Source: JBMOKT01 sp049323895 (lineage in GTDB: Bacteria; Bacillota; Peptococcia; Peptococcales; BICA1-8). From it: DNA of 64,000 bases. This document shows positions 34,406 through 43,476 of this stretch, in pieces (the stretch's first letter is position 1; each line of letters starts with the position of its first letter). Both the position numbers and the translations under genes were made by a program. Below the pieces are notes generated by a model that saw nothing but the letters and a program-made list of their open reading frames with translations, did no database searches and was not told where the DNA came from. Location: contig JBMOKT010000008.1 in NCBI GenBank assembly GCA_049323895.1, forward strand, positions 186,001 to 250,000, read 5' to 3'.

Positions 34406-35587
34406 TTACCCTAGATAGTCCAGAACCACATATGCATAGATTTTGGCAGCTTCAATCAACTGCTCTATAGTGACCACTTCCTCATCGGTATGGGCAAATT
34501 TTACATTTCCTGGTCCAAACATCAGGGTTTCAATACCCCTGCGGTTCAGAAGCCCTGCATCCAAAGCACTGTTAAAGTAAGTAAATGCCGCTTCTTTACC
34601 TGTAACAGCCTTAACTGCATTGGCAAACAATCCAGCCAGCTTTGCCTCTTTATCTATTTCAGAAGGATACATGAAGGGTCCTGCTTTCACTTCTATGGGA
34701 TATCTCTCAATTTGCGAAAGTGCCTTCCTTATTTCCTCTAGAGCTTCCTGGGGGTCCTCACCGGGCACCAGACGCCTGTCATAAGAAATAGTGCACTTAT
34801 TTTGAATAGTATGGGTAGCCCGCGGAAAACTTTCTATATGCATGGGAGCAAAGGTTGACATCCCGAAGTGAGGGTGAATTATGCCGGGTTTTAATGTTCT
34901 TAGTGTATTTAAAACCTCTGCCGCCCCTTCAATAGCGTTAATCCCCTGGTGGGGCACACTGCTGTGGCAGGATTTTCCGTAAACATCTATTAAAACATCA
35001 ATACGCCCCTTGTTTCCTAAACATATTTCATTAAAAGTCCCCAGTCCAACCACAGCTAGTTCCCCTTTGATACCCCCATTATTAAGAATATAGTCCAGGG
35101 AATCATGGCGACCGGTTTCTCCAGCGGTACTGCAAATAAAGGTGAGTGTCCCTTTCAGGTTCTCTTTCCTGGCAGCAATAATTTCCAATGCACCCAGCAT
35201 AGCACCTAGGGCGCCTTTTTGCTCACAGCTTCCTCTGCCCCGTAAACATTCTGATAAGTAGCCGTATTTCTCACCCGGTACAATCTGACCCACATAGCCG
35301 TCTTCCATTGAACCTGCCTGAGGCGTCATTGCATAACCTACCAGTATAATACCCGATGCTCCCTCGCCCAAGGTTGCAATGAGGTTGCCCATTTTATCGA
35401 GGCGGACTTTTAGACCTAATTGTTCCACATAGGGTTTTACTGTGTTTACAATGAACTGCTGCACCAGAGGCTCATTTTCAAAAAGCTCTGTCTGGGGACT
35501 AGGAATACCCAGAATGCTCCGGGTAATCTCAACTATTTGCTGGCTGCGGCAGAGTTTTTCAATTTGCTCCATAAGATTATCCTGCAT
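34406..35587 (-). CDS. M20-family deacylase-like protein with altered metal ligands
   Basis: A 393-aa protein of the ArgE/DapE/CPG2 (M20) family. The overall fold marks are present: GRGSCEQKGALGAMLGALE, the dimerisation-domain GKSCHSSVPHQGINAIEG, and FAHTDEEV with the last His. The first ligand motif GHxDxVP reads GYAMTP (Y88, M90 counted from 35596), the bridging Asp is E125 and EE is GE160. A standard dizinc site therefore seems broken, and the protein may use one metal or have a non-hydrolytic role. ATG 35587 is properly spaced from AAGGA. It lies between AOR2 and the PyrK-like gene. Confidence 0.72.
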   Translation of the reverse strand: MQDNLMEQIEKLCRSQQIVEITRSILGIPSPQTELFENEPLVQQFIVNTVKPYVEQLGLKVRLDKMGNLIATLGEGASGIILVGYAMTPQAGSMEDGYVGQIVPGEKYGYLSECLRGRGSCEQKGALGAMLGALEIIAARKENLKGTLTFICSTAGETGRHDSLDYILNNGGIKGELAVVGLGTFNEICLGNKGRIDVLIDVYGKSCHSSVPHQGINAIEGAAEVLNTLRTLKPGIIHPHFGMSTFAPMHIESFPRATHTIQNKCTISYDRRLVPGEDPQEALEEIRKALSQIERYPIEVKAGPFMYPSEIDKEAKLAGLFANAVKAVTGKEAAFTYFNSALDAGLLNRRGIETLMFGPGNVKFAHTDEEVVTIEQLIEAAKIYAYVVLDYLG

Positions 35588-35615
35588 TTCACTCATCCTT
35601 AATTATTTAATAGTA

Positions 35616-37454
35616 TTAGAGCTGCACCCCATCAAGTTTAAGTTTTACTAGAGTTTCTCTTGTAGGAATTCCTGTTTTACAATCCCAACCCATGGCTCGA
35701 TAGTATTGCTCTAATAAATTCTGTAGATCTTCACTATCAACTTTTTCTCCACTGCCCGGCCCGTCAGGAACAGGTTCTGTTATAAAACGACCTGGCAAAG
35801 TATCGTCCGCTCTGGTAAATCCTTCTCTTATGTTGTAGCAGCGTTCCAGGGTATTTATCCTAGCTGCCACAGTATCGAGATCGCCAATGCTGTATGCATG
35901 TCCCAGCACAGCACTGAGAAGTTCACTCCAATTCTGCCAGTCAAAACTGCGGTTATAGGCAAAAGTACAATTGGGACCGCTATCTTGAATAATCCTTAAT
36001 GACGCATGTTTTTTTACCAGTTCCCCTTTGCCGCTGATCTCTTTGTGGATTCCACGTTTTAATTCTTCAAATACAGGCAGTCCAATGGCATGATGGCAGC
36101 CGCCTCGATTGCCGGCGGCAAAGACAATAGCCTGCCCCTTGGCGGTTCTAGGGTCGTATCCCCCCAATTCCATGCCTTTGACATGCATAGCAAAATATTG
36201 GCTGCCTTGACCGATTTGTTCTGACGCTGCCTTAGTTCCCAGTGCTAAAAGGGCACCAAGACCACGCCTATAAGCAATATCTTTCAAGAGGGTCAACACA
36301 GCCTTGGGATTCCCAAAGCGAACCTCTAAGCCCCCTGTGTCTTCCTTAGTTAAATAACCTTTTTCGAAGCATTCCATTGCAAAAGCTATAGATACTCCAG
36401 CCGAGATTGTGTCGAGCCCCAGCTCATCACAAAGTTGATTTGCAGCTATTACTGCTTCCGGTATACCAATACCACAAACAGAACCTAAAGCAAAAAATGA
36501 TTCATACTCGGGACCATCACAGCTGGCTCCTGCAAATGAACCCTCCTTTACCAGGGTAAGTTTTCCGCAGCGCAAGGAACATCCATAACAGCCTGTATCT
36601 TTAACAACCAGCCCCAGGTTATCTCGCATATAATTCATGGAAATATCCCTGGCTTGGGAGAAGGTACACTGAGCCCAATTGGAGGTAGGCAACCCCCCTA
36701 AAGCACTACGAGCTTCCTGGGATTCTCCCGTACCGTAACGGGCAAAACTGTCCCCATTACCGGGCTTTAGCTTAAAGTCTGCCATGATCCTTTTGAAAAC
36801 CCTTCTGTAAGCTTCGGGGTCAGCAACACTAACCTGCTCTTGTCCGTTGAACACCATTATAGACTTAAGATTTTTGCTTCCCATTACAGCACCAAGACCA
36901 CCTCGTCCAAATTGACGCCAATCATCAGTGGTGACGCATGCATAAGGAACAAGGTTTTCTCCGGCCGGACCAATGATAGCTCCCGAATAATCAAAACCTA
37001 TTTCATTTTTTAAATGGTATAAAGCAAGGGTAGTCCCCATCCCCCATAGATAACCGGCATCCCTAAGCTTTACACCTTCCTGGGTAATCAACAGGTTCAC
37101 GGGCTTTTCAGCTTTACCCTCTACAATGATAAAGTCATATCCTGCCCGGCGCATATTGGCTCCTATTCGTCCGCCTGCCATAGTATACATATATGTGCCG
37201 GTCAAAGGGGATTTAGCAAGCATTACCACCCTGGAAGCTGTGGGAAAACCTGTTCCCGTCAATGGTCCTGTAGCTAGGATCAGTTGATTCTCAGGCGAAA
37301 GGGGCTCAACATCTGGTCCGACTTCATCCCACATTATTTTAGCGCCAAGTCCTCTGCCTCCAATAAACTTAGAAACAGTGTCCTTGTCAATTATCTCTAT
37401 TTTATTAGTCCCACGGCATAAATCCACTCTTAATACCCTGCCGAAATAAGACAC
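35616..37454 (-). CDS. Tungsten-type aldehyde:ferredoxin oxidoreductase, copy 2
   Basis: A 612-aa AOR-family enzyme. It has FIGGRGLGAKIMWDE near the N-terminus, ATGPLTGTGFPT, the cluster ligands GCYGCSLRC, and a distal Cys in GPNCTFAYN. The paralogue is AOR1 at 18981; the two bracket the 20-kb cluster at its start and end. No ferredoxin gene is attached to this copy. GTG 37454 is spaced from GGGGTG better than the GTG at 37463. Substrate unknown; it may oxidise a product of the adjoining TRZ/ATZ deaminase rather than a simple aldehyde. Confidence 0.88.
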   Translation of the reverse strand: MSYFGRVLRVDLCRGTNKIEIIDKDTVSKFIGGRGLGAKIMWDEVGPDVEPLSPENQLILATGPLTGTGFPTASRVVMLAKSPLTGTYMYTMAGGRIGANMRRAGYDFIIVEGKAEKPVNLLITQEGVKLRDAGYLWGMGTTLALYHLKNEIGFDYSGAIIGPAGENLVPYACVTTDDWRQFGRGGLGAVMGSKNLKSIMVFNGQEQVSVADPEAYRRVFKRIMADFKLKPGNGDSFARYGTGESQEARSALGGLPTSNWAQCTFSQARDISMNYMRDNLGLVVKDTGCYGCSLRCGKLTLVKEGSFAGASCDGPEYESFFALGSVCGIGIPEAVIAANQLCDELGLDTISAGVSIAFAMECFEKGYLTKEDTGGLEVRFGNPKAVLTLLKDIAYRRGLGALLALGTKAASEQIGQGSQYFAMHVKGMELGGYDPRTAKGQAIVFAAGNRGGCHHAIGLPVFEELKRGIHKEISGKGELVKKHASLRIIQDSGPNCTFAYNRSFDWQNWSELLSAVLGHAYSIGDLDTVAARINTLERCYNIREGFTRADDTLPGRFITEPVPDGPGSGEKVDSEDLQNLLEQYYRAMGWDCKTGIPTRETLVKLKLDGVQL

Positions 37455-37479
37455 AATATACACCCCAATTTTTATATAT

Positions 37480-38907
37480 TTAACACAGTTTCTTCAGAAC
37501 TGTTGCCTGTCTTTCAATGCGGTCCCTTTGGGTACCATGAAAAGCATCCCTGATGCGCTGACTCCGCTTTTCCGTTTCCTCTATAACCCGTTGTTCTGAA
37601 ACGTTGAGTAATTTTCCATTCAATAAAACCGGTTTACCCTGTACTATTACAGTTTCTACAGCCGATACAGGTTCTGAATATATTAACTGCCATAATACGT
37701 TATTAAGAGGGTTAAGTGAACAGGTCTTTGTATCCAGGAGAACCAAGTCAGCCTGTTGACCAACTGCAATACTTCCCAGGTCATCTTGCAGGAAGACTTT
37801 AGGACCATGGACAGCGACCATCTCCCAGACATCCTGCGGTTGTATCCAGGTATCCTCCTGTTCATTTAAAGCATTGTGTATCAGACCTGCCAGTTTCATA
37901 GAGCTAAACATGCTTAAACTTCCTGCAACATTGGCTCCGTCAGTTCCTAAGGCTACAGGTACGGCTTGTGCCTTGTATTTTATCACTGGAGCAATACCGC
38001 TGCCTAGTAGAGAATTGCTGGCAGGACTATGCACAACAACTGCACCACGGGCTCTTACTAAATCAATTTCCTTCTCCGACAGCCATACAGAATGTACAAG
38101 AGATGTTCGTTCACTTAAGCATCCTAATTGGTCTAAATGATTTATCATGGGTTTACCATAAAGTGCTTCCGCAGTCCTGGCCTGTGCCCTTGTCTCCAAG
38201 ACATGGGTATGAAAACCGGTATCCAGCTCTTGGGCTTGTTTGGCACATTGCTGAAGCAAATAATCAGAACACCTCTGTGGACCTGAAGGTCCAAAAGCCA
38301 CCTGCAGCCTGTCCCCTTTTACATGCCATTTCTTATATAAAGCAGTTGTCATTGCAAGCAAATCATCAGCCCTTGGTACTGCCTGATTTTTAAATTCCTC
38401 CGGCACCAGTTCCTCCGCTACAGGAAGGGTTGCGTAGTAAGGCTTATCACTGATCATAGGGGCCATCGTTGCTCGCATTCCTATATCGCGATAGGCCTGC
38501 ATAGCAGCATCTAAAGCCTCATAACCCTGGGCAAGGTGGTCCATACAACAGGTTGTGCCCGTCTTCAACATTTCCAGGGCACCTTTTAAAACATTCCAAT
38601 AAATATCTTCAGGTGTCATTAAACTACCAAAGGTCATGGTATAAAGCATCCACTGTTCAAGCGCCACCGTAGGATTTAGTCCCTTTATCAAGTTGGCATA
38701 GGAATGGTAATGTCCATTAATAAGACCAGGTATAGTCAGCTTATTTTGACCGTCAATAACCAGGTCAAAATTATTTGCTTCAATATATTCACCGGTTGTT
38801 ACCGAGGCAATTCTTCCTTCAATAATGATAATATTTACTCCTGATAAAAGGGGAGTCTCTTTTTTTTCGGATAAAACAGCAGTGTTTTTGATTAAAATTT
38901 TCGACAT
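37480..38907 (-). CDS. TRZ/ATZ-family aminohydrolase (deaminase), paralogue 2
   Basis: A 475-aa amidohydrolase-superfamily deaminase, clearly paralogous to the one at 11392. It shares AHLAQG-like DHLAQGYEALDAAMQAY, MAPMISDKPY and GPSGPQRCSDYLL. Metal ligands are HYH (H66, H68), FHTHVLETRAQ, LVHSVWLSE and LGTDGANVAGS. It heads the 20-kb cluster, just before AOR2, so it may be the entry step that removes an exocyclic amino group from a heterocycle. A possible operator palindrome lies upstream at 38947. Substrate is not predictable. Confidence 0.85.
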   Translation of the reverse strand: MSKILIKNTAVLSEKKETPLLSGVNIIIIEGRIASVTTGEYIEANNFDLVIDGQNKLTIPGLINGHYHSYANLIKGLNPTVALEQWMLYTMTFGSLMTPEDIYWNVLKGALEMLKTGTTCCMDHLAQGYEALDAAMQAYRDIGMRATMAPMISDKPYYATLPVAEELVPEEFKNQAVPRADDLLAMTTALYKKWHVKGDRLQVAFGPSGPQRCSDYLLQQCAKQAQELDTGFHTHVLETRAQARTAEALYGKPMINHLDQLGCLSERTSLVHSVWLSEKEIDLVRARGAVVVHSPASNSLLGSGIAPVIKYKAQAVPVALGTDGANVAGSLSMFSSMKLAGLIHNALNEQEDTWIQPQDVWEMVAVHGPKVFLQDDLGSIAVGQQADLVLLDTKTCSLNPLNNVLWQLIYSEPVSAVETVIVQGKPVLLNGKLLNVSEQRVIEETEKRSQRIRDAFHGTQRDRIERQATVLKKLC

Positions 38908-38946
38908 CTACAACACTTCTCCTTTACTAAAATACTTCAATATTCA

Positions 38947-38963
38947 AAGAATACAATATTCTT
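38947..38963. promoter_or_regulatory. 17-nt palindrome upstream of the 20-kb cluster
   Basis: AAGAATACAATATTCTT, a perfect 6-bp inverted repeat around a 5-nt centre, 40 nt upstream of the TRZ/ATZ start. It may be an operator; the bound regulator is unknown. The rest of 38908-39097 holds no gene. Confidence 0.35.
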
Positions 38964-39097
38964 GTTATTCAACATCTTTTAAATGACTGTATTTTCCGAA
39001 AAAACATTCCTAATATTTTCGCCACTATACATGTGATGTCCTTTACTAAATTTGCAAAAATAAGAGGAGCCTCTTTATCCCAAAGTGATAAGGGAGA

Positions 39098-39135
39098 GAA
39101 AAACCCCTCCGTTCTGTATCCCGGCGGGGTTTTTT
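39098..39135 (-). terminator. Terminator of the TRAP-TAXI operon
   Basis: Hairpin of the AAAACCCC-CCG / CGG-GGGGTTTT kind; on the minus strand it runs into TTTTTCTCTCCC. It lies about 25 nt behind the fused permease stop. Confidence 0.7.
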
Positions 39136-39160
39136 AGGGGGGAGGATTATTTAATGAAAT

Positions 39161-41038
39161 TCAACTTATACTAAGTTCATCACTCAATTTCCCTTTTTTT
39201 AGTCTAAGGTGCTGCAAAAATGCTACTGCAATTAGAGCGGCTAAACCCAAGATATCAGTTGTAGTTCCATACAGAACCAGCAATATTGATGAAATCGTTA
39301 ACAGCGCTCTGTCAATTAGCGTTGTTTTAACTATTAAGAAACCTTGCATAGCAGCGGAAAAAGATAGTACTCCCAATAGAGCTGTGATTGCTGCACCAAT
39401 AATCTGTATGAATGTTCCTTGCCATAAAAGATATGGTATATAGACAAACATTATAGGTATATAATAGATGGAAAGTCCCATCCTTAGAGAATACCATCCT
39501 GTTTTCCAGGCATCAGCCTGTGCAATAGCTGCTGCAACATAAGCCGAGATACAAACGGGAGGCGTAATTACTGCTAATTGACTTGCCCAAAATACGAAAA
39601 AGTGGGCTGTTAACAGTGGTATACCCATCTCCACCAATGCAGGAGCCGCTAAAGTTATTAATACTAAATAGGCAGATGTAACATTCATACCCATTCCTAA
39701 TACAAAGCTGGCAACCATAACGAGCGCCAGAGCAATAGGAAGACTGCCGCCGGATAATTTTAGTACAACCAGGCTAAATTTCATACCCAATCCGGGTAAA
39801 GCTATAGCAGTAATGATAATTCCAACCACTCCGGCTGTTACAGCCATTATCAAGGAACTTTTAGCTCCTTCGGCAAGTGTTTCAAAAACATCACGGACCG
39901 ACATCCTGGTTTCTTTTCTCACTAAAGATACCAAAAATGCTGTAACAATAGCCCAGAAAGCAACCATGGAAGGAGAATTACCCCTAATTAAGAAAACAAT
40001 TATTACTACAATGGGCACCAGAGAATGCCAACCGGATTTTAAAACCTCCCGGGGATTTGGCAGTTCTTCAGCAGGCATGCCTTTAAGACCCATTCGTTTG
40101 GCTTCCAAATACACCATAAAAATCATACTAAGGAAAAACAGAATGGCAGGAATAAAACCGGCTTTAATAATTTCTACATATGGTACTCCCACAAATGCAG
40201 CCATCAAAAAGGCTGCTGCACCCATGATGGGAGGCATGAATTGACCACCAATGGAAACTACTGCTTCAATGGCTGCAGCTACATGGCGCTTATATCCCCT
40301 AGAAATCATTAAAGGTATAGTTACCGCACCCGTAATTGCTGTATTAGCAGTGGAAGAGCCAATTACAGAACCAAGTATCCAACTTGATACCACAGCCGCC
40401 TGAGCAGGTCCGCCGGTAAATTTGCCGACAAATGCCTTGGAAAGTTCTATAAAGAACAACCCTGCCCCTGATCTTTGTAAAAAGGTACCGAAAATTATAA
40501 ATAAAAAGATAAATGTAGAGAAAACGTATACTACTGACCCGAAAATACCATCTGTACTGGCATAAAGTACACTGATGACACGGTTAAGGTCATAACCTTT
40601 ATGGGATATAATATCAGGCAAAGACCTTCCATAAATGGTGTAAAACAAGAATACAATACCGATAATGGGCAGAGCCCAGCCTACTAAACGTCTTGCAGCC
40701 TCTAATACAAGAATAACAGTTATAACACCCATATATATGTCAATTGGCTGTAGTTTTAATCCGGCCATATCTGCATAAAAATCAAACTTAAAAATATAAA
40801 ATGTGACAACTAAGCAGGATAGCAGTACCAGCCCAAGGTCAATAATTTCTGTTATTTTATTAACTTTATTTTTAATAAGGGGATAGATTAAAAATGTTAG
40901 TACGAGAGTAAAAAGTATATAAAGTCCACGGCTTACATGGGCCTCCCAGACTCCAAAAGCAGCCTGATATAAAAAAACCCCCGAGAAAGCTGCTGCAATT
41001 ACATTTATTGCTTTGTTCTTAATTTCCGCATATGTCAA
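39161..41038 (-). CDS. TRAP-TAXI transporter fused 4TM/12TM permease
   Basis: A 625-aa membrane protein with about 18 TM helices: a DctQ-like 4-TM part joined to a DctM-like part, as in TAXI-type TRAP carriers. It contains TFIFLFIIFGTFLQRSGAG, SSTANTAITGAVTIPLMI and SIGGQFMPPIMGAAAFLMA blocks. It pairs with the TAXI binding protein upstream. It starts with TTG, with AAAGGGG about 10 nt before. It lies between the ureide locus and the 20-kb cluster and could feed either; TAXI ligands are often glutamate-like or other carboxylates. Confidence 0.88.
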   Translation of the reverse strand: MTYAEIKNKAINVIAAAFSGVFLYQAAFGVWEAHVSRGLYILFTLVLTFLIYPLIKNKVNKITEIIDLGLVLLSCLVVTFYIFKFDFYADMAGLKLQPIDIYMGVITVILVLEAARRLVGWALPIIGIVFLFYTIYGRSLPDIISHKGYDLNRVISVLYASTDGIFGSVVYVFSTFIFLFIIFGTFLQRSGAGLFFIELSKAFVGKFTGGPAQAAVVSSWILGSVIGSSTANTAITGAVTIPLMISRGYKRHVAAAIEAVVSIGGQFMPPIMGAAAFLMAAFVGVPYVEIIKAGFIPAILFFLSMIFMVYLEAKRMGLKGMPAEELPNPREVLKSGWHSLVPIVVIIVFLIRGNSPSMVAFWAIVTAFLVSLVRKETRMSVRDVFETLAEGAKSSLIMAVTAGVVGIIITAIALPGLGMKFSLVVLKLSGGSLPIALALVMVASFVLGMGMNVTSAYLVLITLAAPALVEMGIPLLTAHFFVFWASQLAVITPPVCISAYVAAAIAQADAWKTGWYSLRMGLSIYYIPIMFVYIPYLLWQGTFIQIIGAAITALLGVLSFSAAMQGFLIVKTTLIDRALLTISSILLVLYGTTTDILGLAALIAVAFLQHLRLKKGKLSDELSIS

Positions 41039-41066
41039 GGCGAGTAGTCCCCTTTCTCTTAAGGTG

Positions 41067-41102
41067 CCCTTCTGTCTGGAAAGCCATTTCCAGACAGAAG
41101 GG
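41067..41102 (-). terminator. Intercistronic hairpin between TAXI binding protein and permease
   Basis: A 16-bp perfect stem (41067-41082 with 41087-41102) and a 4-nt loop between the two genes. It probably sets binding protein above permease. Confidence 0.65.
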
Positions 41103-41116
41103 GCAGACCTAACCCT

Positions 41117-42124
41117 TTATTTGTTTTCACTATAGAATTTTTTTGCACCTGGGTGAAGCTGCAGGTTAATCTTCTCAAAACGTTCAATTCCTGGTGACAT
41201 TTCTTTGAATGCGGCTTGGGTATTTATCAAATATGCTTTACCTTTTTCGGAGAACATAACTTTTAACATATTATAAATGACATCTTCAGGAATATCTTCC
41301 CGAGCCACCCAAATAACCGTGTAACCTACTGTTTTTACCGGCTCTTTTACACTTTTATAACCACCCACCGGGATAGTATATTCAACATGATATGGTCTAG
41401 CCTCCAGGAATGCCTTCACTCTCGCCTCATCTACCGGCAATAAAACCATGTCATGGGTTGATTCAAGTTCAATTAAAGCTGGAACAGGCGTTGTTCCGCC
41501 GATAATAAATGCATCAATATGACCATCTCGTAAGTTCGAGGCGGAATCATCAAAACTTAAGTAGCTGATTTGAATTTGATCAAATATTCCCACTACCTTC
41601 AGAAAATCTTCGGCAACTGCAGCACTGCCGGAACCTTTAGGACCTATAGATACTTTTTTGCCTTTTAAATCGTCTATTTGTTTAATACCAGTTTTCGCTA
41701 ATGTAACAAAATTAAGTGCTCCATCATGGATATTTGCAACAGCTCTTAGCCCTTCATATTTGTTATTTGCAAAATCCCCTTCGCCACGGATTGCCTGATA
41801 TGCTGTAGAACCATAGGAAAAACCCATATCTGTCTGGTCGGAGGCCATCAGCCTTACGTTTTCCACGACACCCTTTGTTACTTCAGCAGTTATTTCTAAA
41901 CCCGGCACTTCACCACTAACGAGACCTGCAATACCAGAAGCCGCTACATAAAAGGTTCCGCCTTGACCACTACTGGCAAACGAATAATACTGCTTTTCTA
42001 CTTTTTTCTCTTGAGCTGGAGGAGTATCTTTAGGTGCATCTTGTGGAGTCTTATTACCACATCCTAATAATCCAATATTGACAAATAGAACCAAAACCAG
42101 AAGCAATAACATGCCTTTTTTCAT
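41117..42124 (-). CDS. TAXI-family TRAP solute-binding protein, lipoprotein
   Basis: A 335-aa extracytoplasmic binding protein. It has a basic N-terminus, a hydrophobic signal and lipobox IGLLGC, then a Pro/Lys linker. The mature part starts YYSFASSGQGGTFYVAASGIAGLV, the typical TAXI pattern, with KGKKVSIGPKGSGSAAVAEDFL further on. ATG 42124 has AAAGGGG at 8-nt spacing; a longer frame to 42199 has no site. It is likely expressed from its own promoter behind a strong hairpin at 42434. Confidence 0.88.
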   Translation of the reverse strand: MKKGMLLLLVLVLFVNIGLLGCGNKTPQDAPKDTPPAQEKKVEKQYYSFASSGQGGTFYVAASGIAGLVSGEVPGLEITAEVTKGVVENVRLMASDQTDMGFSYGSTAYQAIRGEGDFANNKYEGLRAVANIHDGALNFVTLAKTGIKQIDDLKGKKVSIGPKGSGSAAVAEDFLKVVGIFDQIQISYLSFDDSASNLRDGHIDAFIIGGTTPVPALIELESTHDMVLLPVDEARVKAFLEARPYHVEYTIPVGGYKSVKEPVKTVGYTVIWVAREDIPEDVIYNMLKVMFSEKGKAYLINTQAAFKEMSPGIERFEKINLQLHPGAKKFYSENK

Positions 42125-42288
42125 TTTCATCGCCCCTTTGAGATTTTTCAAATTTTTTTGAATTCTTTCAGGAATCAATGCTATCCTCCTTTTTTTCATT
42201 AAATTACCACATCAAGCTTTTGATAATTTTGATGAATATTGTCTACATTCCTTTAACTTTAAGGTACTATTTTTCCGGAGAAAATCAT

Positions 42289-42304
42289 ATGTAATAGTGC
42301 ACAA
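42289..42304. promoter_or_regulatory. Possible half-site of the TTGTGCA operator upstream of the TAXI genes
   Basis: The right half reads GTGCACAA, matching the right arm of the palindrome at 56719, while the left arm is poor (ATGTAAT). It is a weak candidate. The gap 42125-42433 otherwise shows no gene. Confidence 0.25.
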
Positions 42305-42433
42305 TGATTAATGATATTTTTGTTTAAACTGCATAAACTCAGTATTTGTATCTAGTTTTGGCAAAATATGATTGGCGTATTAACTTGCTGCTATTCAATA
42401 TGCATAAAGGTTCTTTTATAAAGGCTAAATTCC

Positions 42434-42477
42434 ATAGATAAAGGATAGACCTATAAGTTGGTCTATCCTTTATCTAT
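42434..42477 (-). terminator. 18-bp hairpin at the end of the fdrA-arcC operon
   Basis: Perfect 18-bp stem (42434-42451 with 42460-42477), 8-nt loop, 9 nt behind the arcC stop. There is no clear U-run, so it may act as a processing or stabilising hairpin as well as a terminator. Confidence 0.6.
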
Positions 42478-42486
42478 TATCCCACA

Positions 42487-43464
42487 TTAAATAACATCTT
42501 TTAAAAAGCCATTATTATCGGGAACTATAAAGGTACCTGTCTGACCTTTTAAGGCAGACCCTACCATTTCCAAAGAGGTTATCAGTGCCTTACCGCCTGT
42601 TTTTTCCACATACTCCACAGCGGCGGCAATTTTTGGCCCCATACTGCCCGGCGGGAAATGTCCTTCATCATAATATTTTTTTGCTTCGGAAACATTTAGC
42701 TGCGTAAGCAATTCCATATTTGGCTTGCCGAAATTAATGGCTACTTTTTCTACTCCGGTAAGAATCACAAGAAGGTCAGACTTAATTTCCTGGGCAAGGA
42801 CGGAGGATGCCCAATCCTTATCTATAACTGCTTCTATTCCTTTAAGTTCACCGTTGTCTCCTGCAATTACCGGTATACCACCACCGCCGGCGGTGATTAC
42901 AATTTTACCTTCTTCCACTAAGTGTTTTACTGTCTGCCTTTCAATTATCCCCATAGGCTTTGGGGATGGTACAACCCTTCGGTACCCCCTGCCGCTGTCT
43001 TCTACGAATACTGCATTTTTTTCCTGCTTCAGTTTTACAGCTTGTTCCTCTGTATAGAAAGGACCTATGGGTTTGGTGGGGTTTTTAAAAGCCTGGTCAT
43101 TACTATCTACCAAGACCTGGGTTAAAATAGTAACTACTTCTTTATCCAGTCCCCTTTGTTTCATTTTATTTGTCAAGGTTCGTTGAATCAAATACCCCAA
43201 CTGTCCCTGACTCTCCGCACCACAAACATCCAAAGGCATAGGTGGAACTAATTCTGAAGCAGCCTCAACTCTTAACAGTATGTTGCCAACCTGTGGACCA
43301 TTACCATGGGTGAGAACTACCCTATAGCCATTCTCTATCAAATCAATGATGCTGTCTGCACAGCTTTCAATATTAGCCACATTTTCCTCTAAGGTCCCTT
43401 TTTGATTTTCCTTGGTTATTGCATTACCTCCAATGGCAATTACTATTACCGGTTGTTTAGCCAT
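42487..43464 (-). CDS. arcC: Carbamate kinase
   Basis: A 325-aa kinase converting carbamoyl phosphate and ADP into ATP, CO2 and ammonia; catabolic ATP-yielding enzyme. Motifs are VIAIGGNAIT near the start, LTHGNGPQVGN, and ITAGGGGIPV. It is the last gene of fdrA1-allG1-fdrA2-allG2-permease-arcC. In E. coli the FdrA/AllG/AllH carbamoyltransferase is likewise paired with a carbamate kinase (AllK). Ornithine carbamoyltransferase and arginine deiminase are absent, so here the carbamoyl phosphate most likely comes from the FdrA-AllG enzymes. GGAGGAG precedes the ATG. Confidence 0.95.
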   Translation of the reverse strand: MAKQPVIVIAIGGNAITKENQKGTLEENVANIESCADSIIDLIENGYRVVLTHGNGPQVGNILLRVEAASELVPPMPLDVCGAESQGQLGYLIQRTLTNKMKQRGLDKEVVTILTQVLVDSNDQAFKNPTKPIGPFYTEEQAVKLKQEKNAVFVEDSGRGYRRVVPSPKPMGIIERQTVKHLVEEGKIVITAGGGGIPVIAGDNGELKGIEAVIDKDWASSVLAQEIKSDLLVILTGVEKVAINFGKPNMELLTQLNVSEAKKYYDEGHFPPGSMGPKIAAAVEYVEKTGGKALITSLEMVGSALKGQTGTFIVPDNNGFLKDVI

Positions 43465-43476
43465 GATACTCCTCCT

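Noticed and set aside
42487..43464. Arginine deiminase pathway
   Set aside because: arcC is present but no arginine deiminase or ornithine carbamoyltransferase is found; the FdrA-AllG genes explain the kinase better.
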